Shown: piece after piece, positions 52,986 through 62,074 of the stretch | How the letters are laid out: the number at the start of each line of letters is the position of its first letter | Numbering within the stretch: position 1 is the first letter of the stretch | Origin: Spirosoma rigui | GTDB lineage: Bacteria > Bacteroidota > Bacteroidia > Cytophagales > Spirosomataceae | Direction: 5' to 3' | NCBI RefSeq assembly: GCF_002067135.1 | Contig: NZ_CP020105.1 | Location: 1,736,001 to 1,800,000, forward strand | Length of the DNA stretch: 64,000 nt | Notes under the pieces: model-generated | Told to the model about the DNA's origin: nothing | Seen by the model: only the letters and a program-made list of their open reading frames with translations | Databases searched by the model: none | Made by a program: the position numbers and the translations under genes

Positions 52986-53897
52986 ATGGGACAAAAAATA
53001 AATCCGATTGGCCTGCGACTTGGCATTGTGCGGGGCTGGGAATCGAGCTGGTACGGCGGCAAGGAGTTTGCAGACAAACTCGTTGAAGACGAAAAAATCA
53101 GAAAATACGTAGCAGCCCGTATTCCGAAAGGAGCTATTGCACGGGTTGTGATTGAGCGCACACTCAAGCGCGTCACCCTGACGATCCACACAGCCCGTCC
53201 GGGTATTGTGATCGGTAAAGGCGGTGGCGAGGTCGACAAGATTAAAGAAGAGCTGAAAAAGATCACGGGCAAAGACGTCCAGATCAACATCTTCGAAATC
53301 AAACGGCCAGAGATCGATGCTAAACTGGTTGGCGAAGCAATCGCTCAGCAGTTGCAGGCTCGTATCTCGTTTCGCCGGGCTATGAAGCAGGCTATCCAGT
53401 CGGCTATCCGGGTCGGTGCACAAGGCATTAAAGTAAAGGTATCGGGTCGTTTGGGTGGTGCAGAAATTGCCCGCTCGGAGCAGTACAAGGAAGGCCGGGT
53501 GCCTCTCCACACACTGCGTGCCGATATTGATTATGCACTGTCAGAAGCACAAACCGTCTATGGTAAAATCGGCATCAAGGTGTGGGTTTTCAAAGGCGAA
53601 GTGTATGGCAAGCGTGACCTGTCGCCAGCAGCAATGATGACGCAGGCTCAGGCTGGCGAGCGTAGCGCTGGTCCAAATGATCGGGGCGACCGTCGTAGTC
53701 CTCGTGGCGACCGTGAAGGTGGCGACCGGGGTGGACGGGGCGGCAACGACCGTGGCGGCAACCGGGGTGGTGGTCAGGGCGGCAACCGCGGTGGCGGTGG
53801 TGGCCAGGGCGGCAACCGGGCTGGTGGTCAGGGTGGCAATCGTGGCGGTGCCCCAGGTGGCAACCGTGGCGGTGGCGGTGCAGGACCAAGACGATAA
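52986..53897 (+). CDS. rpsC: 30S ribosomal protein S3 with a glycine/arginine-rich C-terminal extension
   Basis: The protein has 303 residues, against about 230 in E. coli. The core is standard: [19 protein letters not shown], the KH domain with [16 protein letters not shown] (about 75-90), [12 protein letters not shown] and the C-terminal block [17 protein letters not shown] (about 194-210). From about residue 224 it has an 80-residue tail with repeats of G-G-N-R-G-G and Q-G-G-N-R-G-G, resembling RGG RNA-binding motifs. The core helps position mRNA at the entry tunnel. The tail must lie on the solvent side and may bind RNA. The DNA in this part is a short tandem repeat. Confidence 0.97.
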   Translation: MGQKINPIGLRLGIVRGWESSWYGGKEFADKLVEDEKIRKYVAARIPKGAIARVVIERTLKRVTLTIHTARPGIVIGKGGGEVDKIKEELKKITGKDVQINIFEIKRPEIDAKLVGEAIAQQLQARISFRRAMKQAIQSAIRVGAQGIKVKVSGRLGGAEIARSEQYKEGRVPLHTLRADIDYALSEAQTVYGKIGIKVWVFKGEVYGKRDLSPAAMMTQAQAGERSAGPNDRGDRRSPRGDREGGDRGGRGGNDRGGNRGGGQGGNRGGGGGQGGNRAGGQGGNRGGAPGGNRGGGGAGPRR

Positions 53898-53907
53898 ATA
53901 CAGTCGG

Positions 53908-54008
53908 TGAGTCATCAGTCAGACAGTCAGTGAATACAGTGTCACACTGGGCAACTGACCAACTGACTGGCTGACCAGCTGACGAACTGACTAACTGATA
54001 TTTGAGCT
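53908..54008. repeat. Degenerate CTGAC / AACTGACT repeats between rpsC and rplP
   Basis: The 111-bp gap is dominated by short variants of CAGTCAG and AACTGACC / AACTGACT (for example 53959-54000). Similar patches lie before rplV and upstream of nuoL. It contains no gene. The first part (53898-53907) is ordinary sequence. Confidence 0.7.
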
Positions 54009-54440
54009 ATGTTACAGCCAAAAAGAACCAAATTCCGCAAACAACACAAAGGTAGGATTCCTGGAATCGCATCGCGCGGCCACGAGATCTCCTTCGGTAC
54101 GTTCGGTATCAAATCGCTGGAGCCGGGTCGGATTACCGCCCGTCAGATCGAAGCCGCTCGTATCTCCGTTACGCGGGCTATGAAACGCGAAGGCCAGGTT
54201 TGGATCCGCATTTTCCCCGACAAGCCAATTACCAAAAAGCCGGCTGAAGTTCGGATGGGTAAAGGTAAAGGTGCACCCGAGTATTGGGTAGCCGTAGTGA
54301 AGCCCGGCACGATTATGTTCGAAGCAACGGGCGTTGATTTAGCAACGGGTATGGAAGCCCTGCGCTTAGCTGCTCAGAAGTTGCCCGTTCGGACCAAGTT
54401 TGTGGTTCGGCGCGACTACCAGGAGCAAGGCGACGAATAG
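54009..54440 (+). CDS. rplP: 50S ribosomal protein L16
   Basis: The protein has 143 residues. It has the L16 opening [19 protein letters not shown] and the blocks [20 protein letters not shown] and [24 protein letters not shown] (the conserved Arg is the site modified in some bacteria). L16 helps to form the A-site tRNA and peptidyl transferase region. rpmC follows after 21 bp. Confidence 0.98.
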   Translation: MLQPKRTKFRKQHKGRIPGIASRGHEISFGTFGIKSLEPGRITARQIEAARISVTRAMKREGQVWIRIFPDKPITKKPAEVRMGKGKGAPEYWVAVVKPGTIMFEATGVDLATGMEALRLAAQKLPVRTKFVVRRDYQEQGDE

Positions 54441-54461
54441 AATCCCTAAGCGACGAACAAG

Positions 54462-54656
54462 ATGAAAAAAGAAGAATTGAAAGGATTGTCGGCCGATGAG
54501 ATTCGTACCGAAATCGGTGCAGAACAGGATCGCCTGCTGAAACTACGTTTCGCTCATGCGGTATCTCCTATCGAGAACCCCATGCGTATTCGCGAGAGCC
54601 GGAAGCGGATTGCTCGCCTGCACACGGAACTGACGGCTAAATCGGCGCAAGCCTAA
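54462..54656 (+). CDS. rpmC: 50S ribosomal protein L29
   Basis: The protein has 64 residues of two antiparallel helices: [22 protein letters not shown], then [31 protein letters not shown]29 lies at the tunnel exit near L23. It is in the normal place between rplP and rpsQ. Confidence 0.95.
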   Translation: MKKEELKGLSADEIRTEIGAEQDRLLKLRFAHAVSPIENPMRIRESRKRIARLHTELTAKSAQA

Positions 54657-54667
54657 TAGACACGACA

Positions 54668-55039
54668 ATGGAAGAGCAACAAGCACCAGCAACGCAGCCG
54701 GTAACCGAAACACCAGCAGCCGCAGCACCAGAACAGCCGAAGGCTACCGCACCAGCTACCCCCGCAACGGGCGCTAAGGCGGAGTCAGAACGGAACGCTC
54801 GCAAAGAGCGGATTGGGCGGGTCACGAGCAATAAAATGCAGAAGACCATCACCGTAGCGATTGATCGTAAAGTGAAGCACCCAATGTACGGCAAGTTCAT
54901 GAACAAGACCAAAAAACTGACGGTTCATGACGAGAAAAACGAGTGTGGTATTGGTGACACGGTTCGTGTTATGGAAACCCGCCCGTTGAGCAAGAACAAA
55001 CGTTGGAGATTAGTCGAAATCATCGAAAAGGCCAAGTAA
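54668..55039 (+). CDS. rpsQ: 30S ribosomal protein S17 with an N-terminal Ala/Pro-rich extension
   Basis: The protein has 123 residues. The S17 core (about 43-123) starts at [19 protein letters not shown], with [21 protein letters not shown] and a C-terminal [14 protein letters not shown]. The first 42 residues are almost only Ala, Pro, Thr, Glu and Gln. That is an acidic disordered tail, and it is not usual for S17 (about 85 residues). The start codon shown is the only ATG near the 5' end. The extension could be part of the mature protein, or an alternative start within the core may be used. S17 binds 16S rRNA in early assembly. Confidence 0.95.
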   Translation: MEEQQAPATQPVTETPAAAAPEQPKATAPATPATGAKAESERNARKERIGRVTSNKMQKTITVAIDRKVKHPMYGKFMNKTKKLTVHDEKNECGIGDTVRVMETRPLSKNKRWRLVEIIEKAK

Positions 55040-55042
55040 GCC

Positions 55043-55411
55043 ATGCTACAGCAAGAATCAAGATTAGGAGTTGCCGATAACAGTGGCGCGAAAGAAGTGC
55101 TCGTTATCCGCGTCCTGGGTGGTACGGGCAAGCGGTATGCATCGGTCGGTGACAAGATTGTCGTGACGGTGAAGCAAGCCCTGTCGTCCAGCAACATGAA
55201 GAAAGGTACGGTATCGAAAGCCGTGGTTGTTCGGACCAAGAAAGAGATTCGTCGCAAAGACGGTTCGTACATCCGGTTCGAAGATAACGCAGCCGTTTTG
55301 CTGAACGCAAACGACGAGCCACGTGGCACCCGTATTTTCGGACCCGTAGCCCGCGAATTGCGCGAGAAGCAGTTTATGAAAATCGTATCGTTAGCCCCGG
55401 AGGTATTATAA
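55043..55411 (+). CDS. rplN: 50S ribosomal protein L14
   Basis: The protein has 122 residues. It begins [27 protein letters not shown] and has [19 protein letters not shown] and ENAAVLLN-like conserved strands ([24 protein letters not shown]). L14 lies at the subunit interface and binds the anti-association factor RsfS. Only 3 bp separates it from rpsQ and 3 bp from rplX. Confidence 0.98.
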   Translation: MLQQESRLGVADNSGAKEVLVIRVLGGTGKRYASVGDKIVVTVKQALSSSNMKKGTVSKAVVVRTKKEIRRKDGSYIRFEDNAAVLLNANDEPRGTRIFGPVARELREKQFMKIVSLAPEVL

Positions 55412-55414
55412 CTA

Positions 55415-55777
55415 ATGGAAAAGAAAATAACGCTTCCGAAACATAAGTTTCACATCAAAACGGGCGACACCGTCGTCGTTATTGGTGGCAACTCGAAAGG
55501 TAAGCGCGGTGTTGTGAAAGAGGTTATCGTGGAAAAAGATCGCGCTCGGGTTGAGGGCATTGCCATGATCACCAAACACACGAAACCGACGGCTTCCAAC
55601 CCGCAGGGTAGTCTGGAGAAAACGGAAGGCTCAATCCACATCAGTAATCTGAAGTTGGTTGATCCTGCCACCGGCGAACCCACCCGCACGGGCCGCAAGG
55701 CAAACGAAAAGGGTAAGTTACAGCGCTTCTCCAAGAAGACTGGGAACTTCATTCCTGACGCCGTTGTCCGTAAGTAA
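55415..55777 (+). CDS. rplX: 50S ribosomal protein L24
   Basis: The protein has 120 residues. The KOW motif is GDTVVVIGGNSKGKRGVVKEVIVEKDRARVEGIAMITKHTKPT (about 17-59). L24 starts large-subunit assembly by binding the 5' end of 23S rRNA. The gene follows rplN by 3 bp and is followed by rplE after 21 bp. Confidence 0.98.
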   Translation: MEKKITLPKHKFHIKTGDTVVVIGGNSKGKRGVVKEVIVEKDRARVEGIAMITKHTKPTASNPQGSLEKTEGSIHISNLKLVDPATGEPTRTGRKANEKGKLQRFSKKTGNFIPDAVVRK

Positions 55778-55798
55778 CACTAGAAAAAGTCTAAGAAA

Positions 55799-56353
55799 AT
55801 GGCAGCGCCAAGACTGAAAGAAAAATATTTAAGCGAGGTCGTTCCTCAGTTGAAAGACAAGTTCCAGTATAAGTCGGTCATGCAAGTGCCCCGGCTGAGC
55901 AAGATTGTCATCAACAAAGGTATCGGAGCCGCCGTGGCCGACAAGAAGTTGGTCGACGTAGGTGTCGAAGAGTTGACGACCATCACCGGGCAGAAAGCCG
56001 TTCCGACGATGTCGAAGAAGGCCGTTTCTAACTTCAAACTACGGGAGAAAATGCCCATTGGTGCGAAAGTAACGCTGCGCGGTGTAAAGATGTACGAATT
56101 CCTGGATCGCCTGACGGCTGTATCGCTGCCCCGCGTTCGGGATTTCAAAGGCATTAGCGACAAAGGGTTCGATGGCCGTGGCAACTACACGTTCGGCGTG
56201 CAGGAGCAGATCATCTTCCCCGAGATCAGCATTGACAAAGTAGCCCGCATTTCCGGTATGGACATCACGTTTGTGACGACAGCTAAAACGGATAATGAAA
56301 GCTACGAGTTGTTGAAAGCAATGGGTATGCCGTTTTCTAAAAGCGGTAAATAA
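55799..56353 (+). CDS. rplE: 50S ribosomal protein L5
   Basis: The protein has 184 residues. Blocks are [69 protein letters not shown] (about 66-98) and the C-terminal [27 protein letters not shown]5 binds 5S rRNA and the P-site tRNA elbow. Confidence 0.98.
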   Translation: MAAPRLKEKYLSEVVPQLKDKFQYKSVMQVPRLSKIVINKGIGAAVADKKLVDVGVEELTTITGQKAVPTMSKKAVSNFKLREKMPIGAKVTLRGVKMYEFLDRLTAVSLPRVRDFKGISDKGFDGRGNYTFGVQEQIIFPEISIDKVARISGMDITFVTTAKTDNESYELLKAMGMPFSKSGK

Positions 56354-56376
56354 CAACCGACACAAGCGCTAAGACA

Positions 56377-56646
56377 ATGGCAAAAGAATCAATCAAAGCA
56401 CGGGAGCGGAAACGCGAAGCGATGGTGGCCAAATATGCGGCCAAGCGGGCAGCTCTTAAAGCCGCCGGTGATTACATCGGTCTGGATAAGCTGCCTAAAA
56501 ACGCATCGCCTGTTAGACTGCACAACCGGTGCAAACTGACAGGACGCCCCCGGGGCTATATGCGCAAGTTTGGTATTTCACGGGTAACGTTCCGGGAAAT
56601 GGCATCGGCGGGTAAAATTCCGGGCGTAACCAAGTCAAGCTGGTAG
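56377..56646 (+). CDS. rpsN: 30S ribosomal protein S14 (zinc-free form)
   Basis: The protein has 89 residues. It starts [24 protein letters not shown] and has [24 protein letters not shown] and [18 protein letters not shown]. Only one Cys is present in the metal site, so this is the long, zinc-independent C-minus type. S14 is a late-assembly protein of the 30S head. A 91-bp gap with a promoter element follows before rpsH. Confidence 0.97.
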   Translation: MAKESIKARERKREAMVAKYAAKRAALKAAGDYIGLDKLPKNASPVRLHNRCKLTGRPRGYMRKFGISRVTFREMASAGKIPGVTKSSW

Positions 56647-56683
56647 TTCCAGTACGACAGTACACAAATAAATTCAGTTTTCG

Positions 56684-56691
56684 TAATTTTG
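56684..56691 (+). promoter_or_regulatory. Internal promoter element TAATTTTG before rpsH
   Basis: An exact TAnnTTTG match lies 46 bp before the rpsH start, in a 91-bp gap that breaks the tight spacing of the cluster. Confidence 0.55.
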
Positions 56692-56737
56692 CGAACTTTC
56701 TGAAAACCAGATATTCGCAAGTAACGCAACGCTCAGA

Positions 56738-57136
56738 ATGACTACAGATCCAATAGCAGACTTCCTGACTCGTATCAGAAACGCTATCCGGGCTAAGCAC
56801 CGGGTTGTGGAGATTCCTGCTTCCAACATAAAAAAAGAATTAACCAAGGTATTGTACGATAAAGGGTACATCCAGAACTACAAGTTCGATGATAGCACCC
56901 CTCAAGGCACCATTAAAATTGCTTTGAAGTACAACCCAACGACGAAGCAACCGGCTATCGTTGACTTACAACGGATCAGCCGTCCAGGCCTGCGTCAGTA
57001 CCGGGGAGCCGACAATCTGCCCCGTATTCTGAACGGACTGGGTGTGGCCATCATCTCTACCTCGAAAGGGGTGATGACGGACAAAGAAGCCAAAGTGCTG
57101 AATGTTGGTGGTGAGGTATTATGTTACGTCTATTAA
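56738..57136 (+). CDS. rpsH: 30S ribosomal protein S8
   Basis: The protein has 132 residues. It begins [43 protein letters not shown] sequence and ends with the block [22 protein letters not shown], with the conserved S8 core [14 protein letters not shown]8 binds the central domain of 16S rRNA and in E. coli represses the spc operon by binding L5 mRNA. Confidence 0.98.
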   Translation: MTTDPIADFLTRIRNAIRAKHRVVEIPASNIKKELTKVLYDKGYIQNYKFDDSTPQGTIKIALKYNPTTKQPAIVDLQRISRPGLRQYRGADNLPRILNGLGVAIISTSKGVMTDKEAKVLNVGGEVLCYVY

Positions 57137-57149
57137 TCCGAACTGAACG

Positions 57150-57707
57150 ATGTCACGCATAGGTAAGAAACCCATTGCCCTGCCAAGTAACGTTACGTTG
57201 TCTGTCGACGACCAGAACGTTGTAACGGTAAAAGGGCCTAAAGGAACCCTGACCCAATCGGTTGACCCGGACATTTCGGTGGCAATTGAAGAAGGACAAA
57301 TTCAGGTAACCCGTCCAACGGAGCAGAAGCGCCACAAAGCCATGCACGGTCTGTACCGTTCGCTGGTTAGCAACATGGTACAGGGTGTAAGCGAAGGCTT
57401 CAAACTCGATCTCGAAGTGATTGGGGTTGGTTATAAAGCATCTGTCGCCAATAACGTACTGGAATTGCAGCTTGGCTACTCGCACAACGTGTATCTGGCT
57501 GTCCCCAGCGAGATCAAGGTAACTGCCGTAACGGAGAAAGGTCAGAACCCCAAAGTATACCTGGAAGGATCAGACAAGCAGCTGTTGGGCGATGTAGCGG
57601 CCAAAATCCGCTCGTTACGTAAAGTTGAGCCCTACAAAGGCAAAGGTATCCGGTTCATCGGTGAAGAAGTTCGCCGGAAAGCTGGTAAGTCTTCGTCGAA
57701 AAAATAA
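57150..57707 (+). CDS. rplF: 50S ribosomal protein L6
   Basis: The protein has 185 residues. It has SRIGKKPIALPSNVTLSVDDQNVVTVKGPKGTL at the N-terminus, HGLYRSLVSNMVQGVSEGF, and the C-terminal repeat GSDKQLLGDVAAKIRSLRKVEPYKGKGIRF with the conserved Y-K-G-K-G-I-R. L6 binds near the sarcin-ricin loop, contacting elongation factors. rplR begins 102 bp later. Confidence 0.98.
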   Translation: MSRIGKKPIALPSNVTLSVDDQNVVTVKGPKGTLTQSVDPDISVAIEEGQIQVTRPTEQKRHKAMHGLYRSLVSNMVQGVSEGFKLDLEVIGVGYKASVANNVLELQLGYSHNVYLAVPSEIKVTAVTEKGQNPKVYLEGSDKQLLGDVAAKIRSLRKVEPYKGKGIRFIGEEVRRKAGKSSSKK

Positions 57708-57809
57708 GGTATTTGAGTCTTTAGTAACCGGTTGGTTTTGCCGGCCAGTCACTGAATGCTCAGAGCCCAATCACTATTTTAATCGCCTATTTGGTCGGAA
57801 TCAAATAAA

Positions 57810-58160
57810 ATGGCAAATAAACTATCAAGAAGACAGCGGATTAAATTCAGCATCCGGGCTAAACTCTCGGGAACGGCTGAACGTCCACGGCTGTCGGTTT
57901 TTCGCTCGAACACAGCGATCTACGCTCAATTAATCGATGACGTTGCCGGTAACACGCTGGCGGCTGCTTCGTCGCTCGAACTGAAGAGCGAAATCGAGGG
58001 CAACACCGTTGACACCGCGAAGAAAGTCGGACAACGGTTGGCCGAAAAAGCAATTGCCAAGAACATCGATTCTGTCGTGTTCGACCGTAATGGCTACCTG
58101 TACCACGGTAAAGTAAAAGCACTGGCCGACGCAGCCCGCGAGGGAGGCCTTAAGTTCTAA
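57810..58160 (+). CDS. rplR: 50S ribosomal protein L18
   Basis: The protein has 116 residues. It begins with the 5S-binding basic segment [38 protein letters not shown] sequence and ends [26 protein letters not shown], the family signature. L18 binds 5S rRNA with L5. The rpsE gene starts 3 bp after its stop codon. Confidence 0.98.
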   Translation: MANKLSRRQRIKFSIRAKLSGTAERPRLSVFRSNTAIYAQLIDDVAGNTLAAASSLELKSEIEGNTVDTAKKVGQRLAEKAIAKNIDSVVFDRNGYLYHGKVKALADAAREGGLKF

Positions 58161-58163
58161 ACG

Positions 58164-58682
58164 ATGAATATCAACGCAGCAAGACCGACAAAGTTTAACG
58201 AAGCCGACCTTAAGGAAAAGGTGGTGGCCATCAATCGCGTAGCGAAGGTGGTGAAAGGTGGTCGCCGGTTCAGCTTTTCGGCGATTGTCGTCGTCGGCGA
58301 CGGTAACGGTGTAGTTGGTTACGGCTTGGGTAAAGCCAATGAAGTAACTGACGCTATTGCTAAAGGTGTGGAAGATGCCAAGAAAAACCTGGTGCAGATT
58401 CCGTTGCTGAAGCATACAGTTCCCCACGAAATGGAAGGTAAGTTCAGCGGTGGATTCGTCCTGCTGAAGCCAGCCGCTCCTGGTACGGGTCTGATCGCCG
58501 GTGGTGCTATGCGCGCTGTGCTGGAGTCGGCCGGTGTCCGTGATATCCTGGCAAAATCGAAAGGTTCGTCGAACCCTCACAACGTAGTAAAGGCTACGCT
58601 AGCTGCTCTGCTGAAAATGCGGTTACCACACCAGGTTGCTTTCCAGCGTCAGATTAGCCTCGCCAAAGTCTTTAACGGTTAA
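58164..58682 (+). CDS. rpsE: 30S ribosomal protein S5
   Basis: The protein has 172 residues. The double-stranded-RNA-binding-like domain has [46 protein letters not shown] (about 13-58), and the second domain has [36 protein letters not shown] (about 110-145). S5 helps translation fidelity at the ribosomal entry. Confidence 0.98.
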   Translation: MNINAARPTKFNEADLKEKVVAINRVAKVVKGGRRFSFSAIVVVGDGNGVVGYGLGKANEVTDAIAKGVEDAKKNLVQIPLLKHTVPHEMEGKFSGGFVLLKPAAPGTGLIAGGAMRAVLESAGVRDILAKSKGSSNPHNVVKATLAALLKMRLPHQVAFQRQISLAKVFNG

Positions 58683-58697
58683 TAAACAGCAACAGAC

Positions 58698-58877
58698 ATG
58701 GCACGAGTACGCATCACGCAGGTCAGCAGCACTATTGACCGTCCGCAGACCCAGAAGAATGCGATCAAGTCATTAGGGTTGGGTAAAATCAACCGTAGTG
58801 TTGAGCGCGAATACAATGATTCGCTGAAAGGTGCACTTACCAAAGTGCAGCACTTAGTGAAGGTTGAAGAAATTTAG
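58698..58877 (+). CDS. rpmD: 50S ribosomal protein L30
   Basis: This short frame encodes 59 residues: it begins MARVRITQVSSTIDR, has the motif KNAIKSLGLGKINRSV (about 21-36), and ends in the hydrophobic ...HLVKVEEI. That is L30 in its normal position between rpsE and rplO, in the same strand and with 15 bp after rpsE. It was identified by translation of the sequence between the two genes. Confidence 0.95.
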   Translation: MARVRITQVSSTIDRPQTQKNAIKSLGLGKINRSVEREYNDSLKGALTKVQHLVKVEEI

Positions 58878-58885
58878 TATCTTTG
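58878..58885 (+). promoter_or_regulatory. Internal promoter element TATCTTTG before rplO
   Basis: An exact TAnnTTTG match sits immediately after the rpmD stop and 85 bp before the rplO ATG, which is a wide gap for this cluster. Confidence 0.55.
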
Positions 58886-58970
58886 CGATTCTTTTGGTTT
58901 TCAGGCCGCTGCAATCCCAGATTGCAGTCGGGTTTAAAGCCAGAAGAATCATCTTTTTAACTGTACCATA

Positions 58971-59447
58971 ATGAATTTAAGCAACCTTAGACCGGCAAAA
59001 GGTTCCGTCAGAGAGCGCAAGCGAGTCGGACGCGGGCAAGGCTCTGGCATGGGTGGAACATCCACGCGGGGTCACAAAGGAGCGCAGTCGCGCTCAGGCT
59101 ATAGCCGCAAGACACACTTCGAAGGTGGCCAGATGCCCCTGCAGCGTCGTGTGCCGAAATTCGGCTTCAAAAACATCAACCGCGTTGAGTACAAACCGCT
59201 GAACCTGGATGATATTCAGGCATTGGTTACCGAAACCAACGCAACAGTCGTTGATATGGAGTTCATGCTGGCCCACGGGTTAGTTAGCCGCAAAGACCTG
59301 GTGAAGGTACTGAGCCGTGGCGAACTGACAACGGCCGTTGAAATTCATGCACATGCTTTTTCGACCAGCGCTAAAGAAGCGATTGAAAAGGCAGGCGGTA
59401 AGGCTATAGTGCCTGAGCGCAAAGCTAAAGAAGAAGCAGCGAACTAA
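58971..59447 (+). CDS. rplO: 50S ribosomal protein L15
   Basis: The protein has 158 residues. The basic N-terminus is MNLSNLRPAKGSVRERKRVGRGQGSGMGGTSTRGHKGAQSRSGYSRKTHFEGGQMPLQRRVPKFGF-type sequence (only parts quoted), and the C-terminal block is VEIHAHAFSTSAKEAIEKAGGKA. L15 fills the core of the large subunit. secY follows after 32 bp. Confidence 0.98.
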   Translation: MNLSNLRPAKGSVRERKRVGRGQGSGMGGTSTRGHKGAQSRSGYSRKTHFEGGQMPLQRRVPKFGFKNINRVEYKPLNLDDIQALVTETNATVVDMEFMLAHGLVSRKDLVKVLSRGELTTAVEIHAHAFSTSAKEAIEKAGGKAIVPERKAKEEAAN

Positions 59448-59479
59448 ACGTGTGAGCACGGCTCCAGCCGCCCAATCTT

Positions 59480-60799
59480 ATGAACCGACTCATCAGTACG
59501 TTTAAGAATATTTTTTCCATTGACGAGTTGCGGGGTCGTATCCTCAACACGCTGTTGTTTATCACGGCGTTTCGCCTTGGTTCAGCCATCGTGTTACCGG
59601 GCGTCGATCCGAACAAGTTGAATCTGAATCCGCAGGGACTACTTGGTTTGCTGGATACTTTCTTAGGAGGTGCATTCAGCAAAGCATCAATCTTTGCCTT
59701 AGGCATCATGCCGTATATCTCGGCATCGATTGCTATTCAGCTGCTCACGCTTGCATTACCCTATTTCCAGAAAATGCAGAAAGAGGGTGAGTCGGGTAGA
59801 AAACGGCTGAATCAGATCACACGGGTATTGACCATCGCCGTTACGGCGGTGCAGGCTATTACCTACATCGGTACAACGATCCCGAACGAGGCACTGCTTA
59901 TCGACCGGGGTCTGTTCACGATTTCGTCGTTGTTCATCCTGACATCGGGCACCATCTTCTGTATGTGGCTTGGTGAGCGGATAACGGATAAGGGAATTGG
60001 CAATGGTATTTCCATGATCATTATGATCGGGATAGTATCGCGGTTGCCAGGTGCCATTATCGGTGAGCAGCAGTCACGGGGATCGGGTGGCATCCTGCTG
60101 TTCGTGTTAGAACTGGTCGCTCTGTACTTTGTGGTAATGGGCGCTGTTGTGCTGACACAAGCCGTTCGCCGAATTCCAATCCAGTATGCAAAGCAGGTCA
60201 TTGGTAACAAGGTGGTAGGTGGTCAGCGGCAGTATCTGCCTCTGAAACTAAATGCTGCCGGTGTTATGCCGATCATCTTCGCCCAAGCGCTGATGTTCGT
60301 GCCTACTTACCTGGCTGGTATGTTCGCTGACAAGAGTGACTTTGCCGCTAACGTGCAGAATGCATTTGCAAGCTACACGAGCTGGCAGTACAACGTTCTG
60401 TTCGCGCTGTTGATCATCGTTTTTACGTTCTTCTACACAGCCATCTCGGTGAACCCCGTTCAGATCGCTGATGATATGAAGCGTAGTGGTGGGTTTATTC
60501 CAGGCGTTAAACCTGGAATTCAGACCTCCGACTACATCGGTACTGTACTTGACCGGATCACACTACCCGGTGCCGTTATGTTAGCCATCGTAGCCATTCT
60601 GCCAGCTATTGCCAATTTACTTGGTATGACCAGTGGATTTGCTCAATTCTTTGGCGGTACGTCCCTTCTCATCATGGTAGGTGTTGTATTGGATACGTTG
60701 CAGCAGGTGGAAAGTTATTTGCTGATGCGTCGGTATGAAGGATTGATGAAGTCAGGCCGCGTTCAGGGCCGGACGAGTGAGACAGCAGCAGCAGTGTAA
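59480..60799 (+). CDS. secY: Protein translocase channel subunit SecY
   Basis: The protein has 439 residues and ten transmembrane helices. The plug and pore region has LGIMPYISASIAIQLLTLALPYFQKM (about 74-99), then ITRVLTIAVTAVQAI, and TAISVNPVQIADDMKRSGGFIPGVKPG (about 320-346), the cytoplasmic loop that contacts the ribosome and SecA. SecY exports unfolded proteins and inserts membrane proteins. Its place in the spc cluster is conserved. The map gene follows 5 bp later. Confidence 0.98.
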   Translation: MNRLISTFKNIFSIDELRGRILNTLLFITAFRLGSAIVLPGVDPNKLNLNPQGLLGLLDTFLGGAFSKASIFALGIMPYISASIAIQLLTLALPYFQKMQKEGESGRKRLNQITRVLTIAVTAVQAITYIGTTIPNEALLIDRGLFTISSLFILTSGTIFCMWLGERITDKGIGNGISMIIMIGIVSRLPGAIIGEQQSRGSGGILLFVLELVALYFVVMGAVVLTQAVRRIPIQYAKQVIGNKVVGGQRQYLPLKLNAAGVMPIIFAQALMFVPTYLAGMFADKSDFAANVQNAFASYTSWQYNVLFALLIIVFTFFYTAISVNPVQIADDMKRSGGFIPGVKPGIQTSDYIGTVLDRITLPGAVMLAIVAILPAIANLLGMTSGFAQFFGGTSLLIMVGVVLDTLQQVESYLLMRRYEGLMKSGRVQGRTSETAAAV

Positions 60800-60804
60800 G
60801 CAAG

Positions 60805-61644
60805 ATGACCGGTTCGGATAAGAAGGATAAAATGATTTATCTCAGGAGCGAAGAAGAAATCGCCCTGATAAAGATCAGCGCGCAGGTGCTTGGAAAAGCC
60901 CATGCCGAAGTTGCCAAGCTAATTCGCCCCGGTATTGCAACGAAGGAACTTGATAAGGTTGCTGAGACGTTCATAAAGGATAACGGTGGCTCCCCCTCAT
61001 TCCTGGGGTATAACAAGTTTCCAGCTTCTTTATGCATATCGGTGAACGACGTTGTTGTTCATGGCTTCCCCAGCCGCTATGAAATTCGGGATGGTGATAT
61101 CATCTCTATCGATTGCGGAGTAAAGTTGAATGGCTATCACAGTGATAGCGCCTATACGTATCCGGTTGGTGAAGTATCACCAGCCATTCGCAAACTTCTG
61201 TCACGGACTAAAGAATCGGTTTACGTGGGTGTGGAGAAAGCAATTGACGGTAACCGGGTAGGCGACATTGGCTATGCAATTCAGACATACACGGAGAAGT
61301 TCGGGTATTCGGTAGTTAGGGAGTTAGTAGGACACGGTGTTGGTGAAAATTTGCATGAAGCGCCTGAAGTACCAAATTACGGGAAACGGGGGCAGGGACC
61401 TAAATTACGGGAAGGGATGATTCTGGCCATTGAGCCGATGATTAACTACGGTAAGAAAGGTGTTGTGCAGGAACGGGACGGCTGGACAATTCGTACGGTT
61501 GACCGCAAACCATCGGCCCACTTTGAACACACAGTTGCTGTGCGAAAAGGAAAAGCCGAAATACTCACAACCTTCGAATACATTGAGGCAGTCACCGCGA
61601 ATACAAGCCTGATGGTTGACACACAAGAACTGACGGCGGCTTAA
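60805..61644 (+). CDS. map: Methionine aminopeptidase, type I
   Basis: The protein has 279 residues from the first ATG; a second ATG nine codons on (60832, [13 protein letters not shown]) gives the usual start and may be the real one. Metal ligands are Asp in [11 protein letters not shown] (about 102-112), Asp in [13 protein letters not shown], His in [12 protein letters not shown] (about 179-190), Glu in [12 protein letters not shown] (about 211-222) and Glu in the C-terminal EHTVAV. It removes N-terminal Met co-translationally. It sits between secY and infA as in other Bacteroidota. adk is absent here. Confidence 0.96.
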   Translation: MTGSDKKDKMIYLRSEEEIALIKISAQVLGKAHAEVAKLIRPGIATKELDKVAETFIKDNGGSPSFLGYNKFPASLCISVNDVVVHGFPSRYEIRDGDIISIDCGVKLNGYHSDSAYTYPVGEVSPAIRKLLSRTKESVYVGVEKAIDGNRVGDIGYAIQTYTEKFGYSVVRELVGHGVGENLHEAPEVPNYGKRGQGPKLREGMILAIEPMINYGKKGVVQERDGWTIRTVDRKPSAHFEHTVAVRKGKAEILTTFEYIEAVTANTSLMVDTQELTAA

Positions 61645-61651
61645 AGCGAAC

Positions 61652-61870
61652 ATGGCAAAGCAGAATTCAATAGAACAGGATGGCGTGATTTTGGAAGCAT
61701 TATCAAATGCGATGTTCCGGGTCGAACTGGCCAACAAGCATGAAGTAATCGCTCACATATCGGGTAAAATGCGGATGAACTACATCAAGATTTTGCCCGG
61801 AGACCGCGTAAAATTAGAAATGTCGCCTTATGATTTGAGTAAGGCAAGGATTGTGTATCGGTACAAATAG
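61652..61870 (+). CDS. infA: Translation initiation factor IF-1
   Basis: The protein has 72 residues, the standard length. It contains [24 protein letters not shown] and [45 protein letters not shown] sequence, the OB fold of IF-1. IF-1 blocks the A site during initiation. Spacing to map is 7 bp. Confidence 0.98.
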   Translation: MAKQNSIEQDGVILEALSNAMFRVELANKHEVIAHISGKMRMNYIKILPGDRVKLEMSPYDLSKARIVYRYK

Positions 61871-61955
61871 TGCCAAGTGGTATGGTGAATCAGTTGCGGG
61901 ATTTCCTGTTGCTGAAACACCCGGGCACTGAAGCATGTAAAAACAAGGTTTAACC

Positions 61956-62072
61956 ATGAAGGTCAAAGCGTCCATTAAGAAGCGCAGCGAAGACTGCAAG
62001 GTGATCCGTCGGAAAGGGAAACTGTACGTGATCAACAAAAAGAATCCCCGTTACAAACAAAGACAAGGCTAA
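61956..62072 (+). CDS. rpmJ: 50S ribosomal protein L36
   Basis: This 38-residue gene is [21 protein letters not shown] and ends [10 protein letters not shown]. It lies between infA and rpsM, the normal position. L36 usually has zinc-binding cysteines. Here only one Cys (DCKVIRRK) and no histidine remain, so it is the zinc-free (C-minus) type. Confidence 0.96.
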   Translation: MKVKASIKKRSEDCKVIRRKGKLYVINKKNPRYKQRQG

Positions 62073-62074
62073 GC

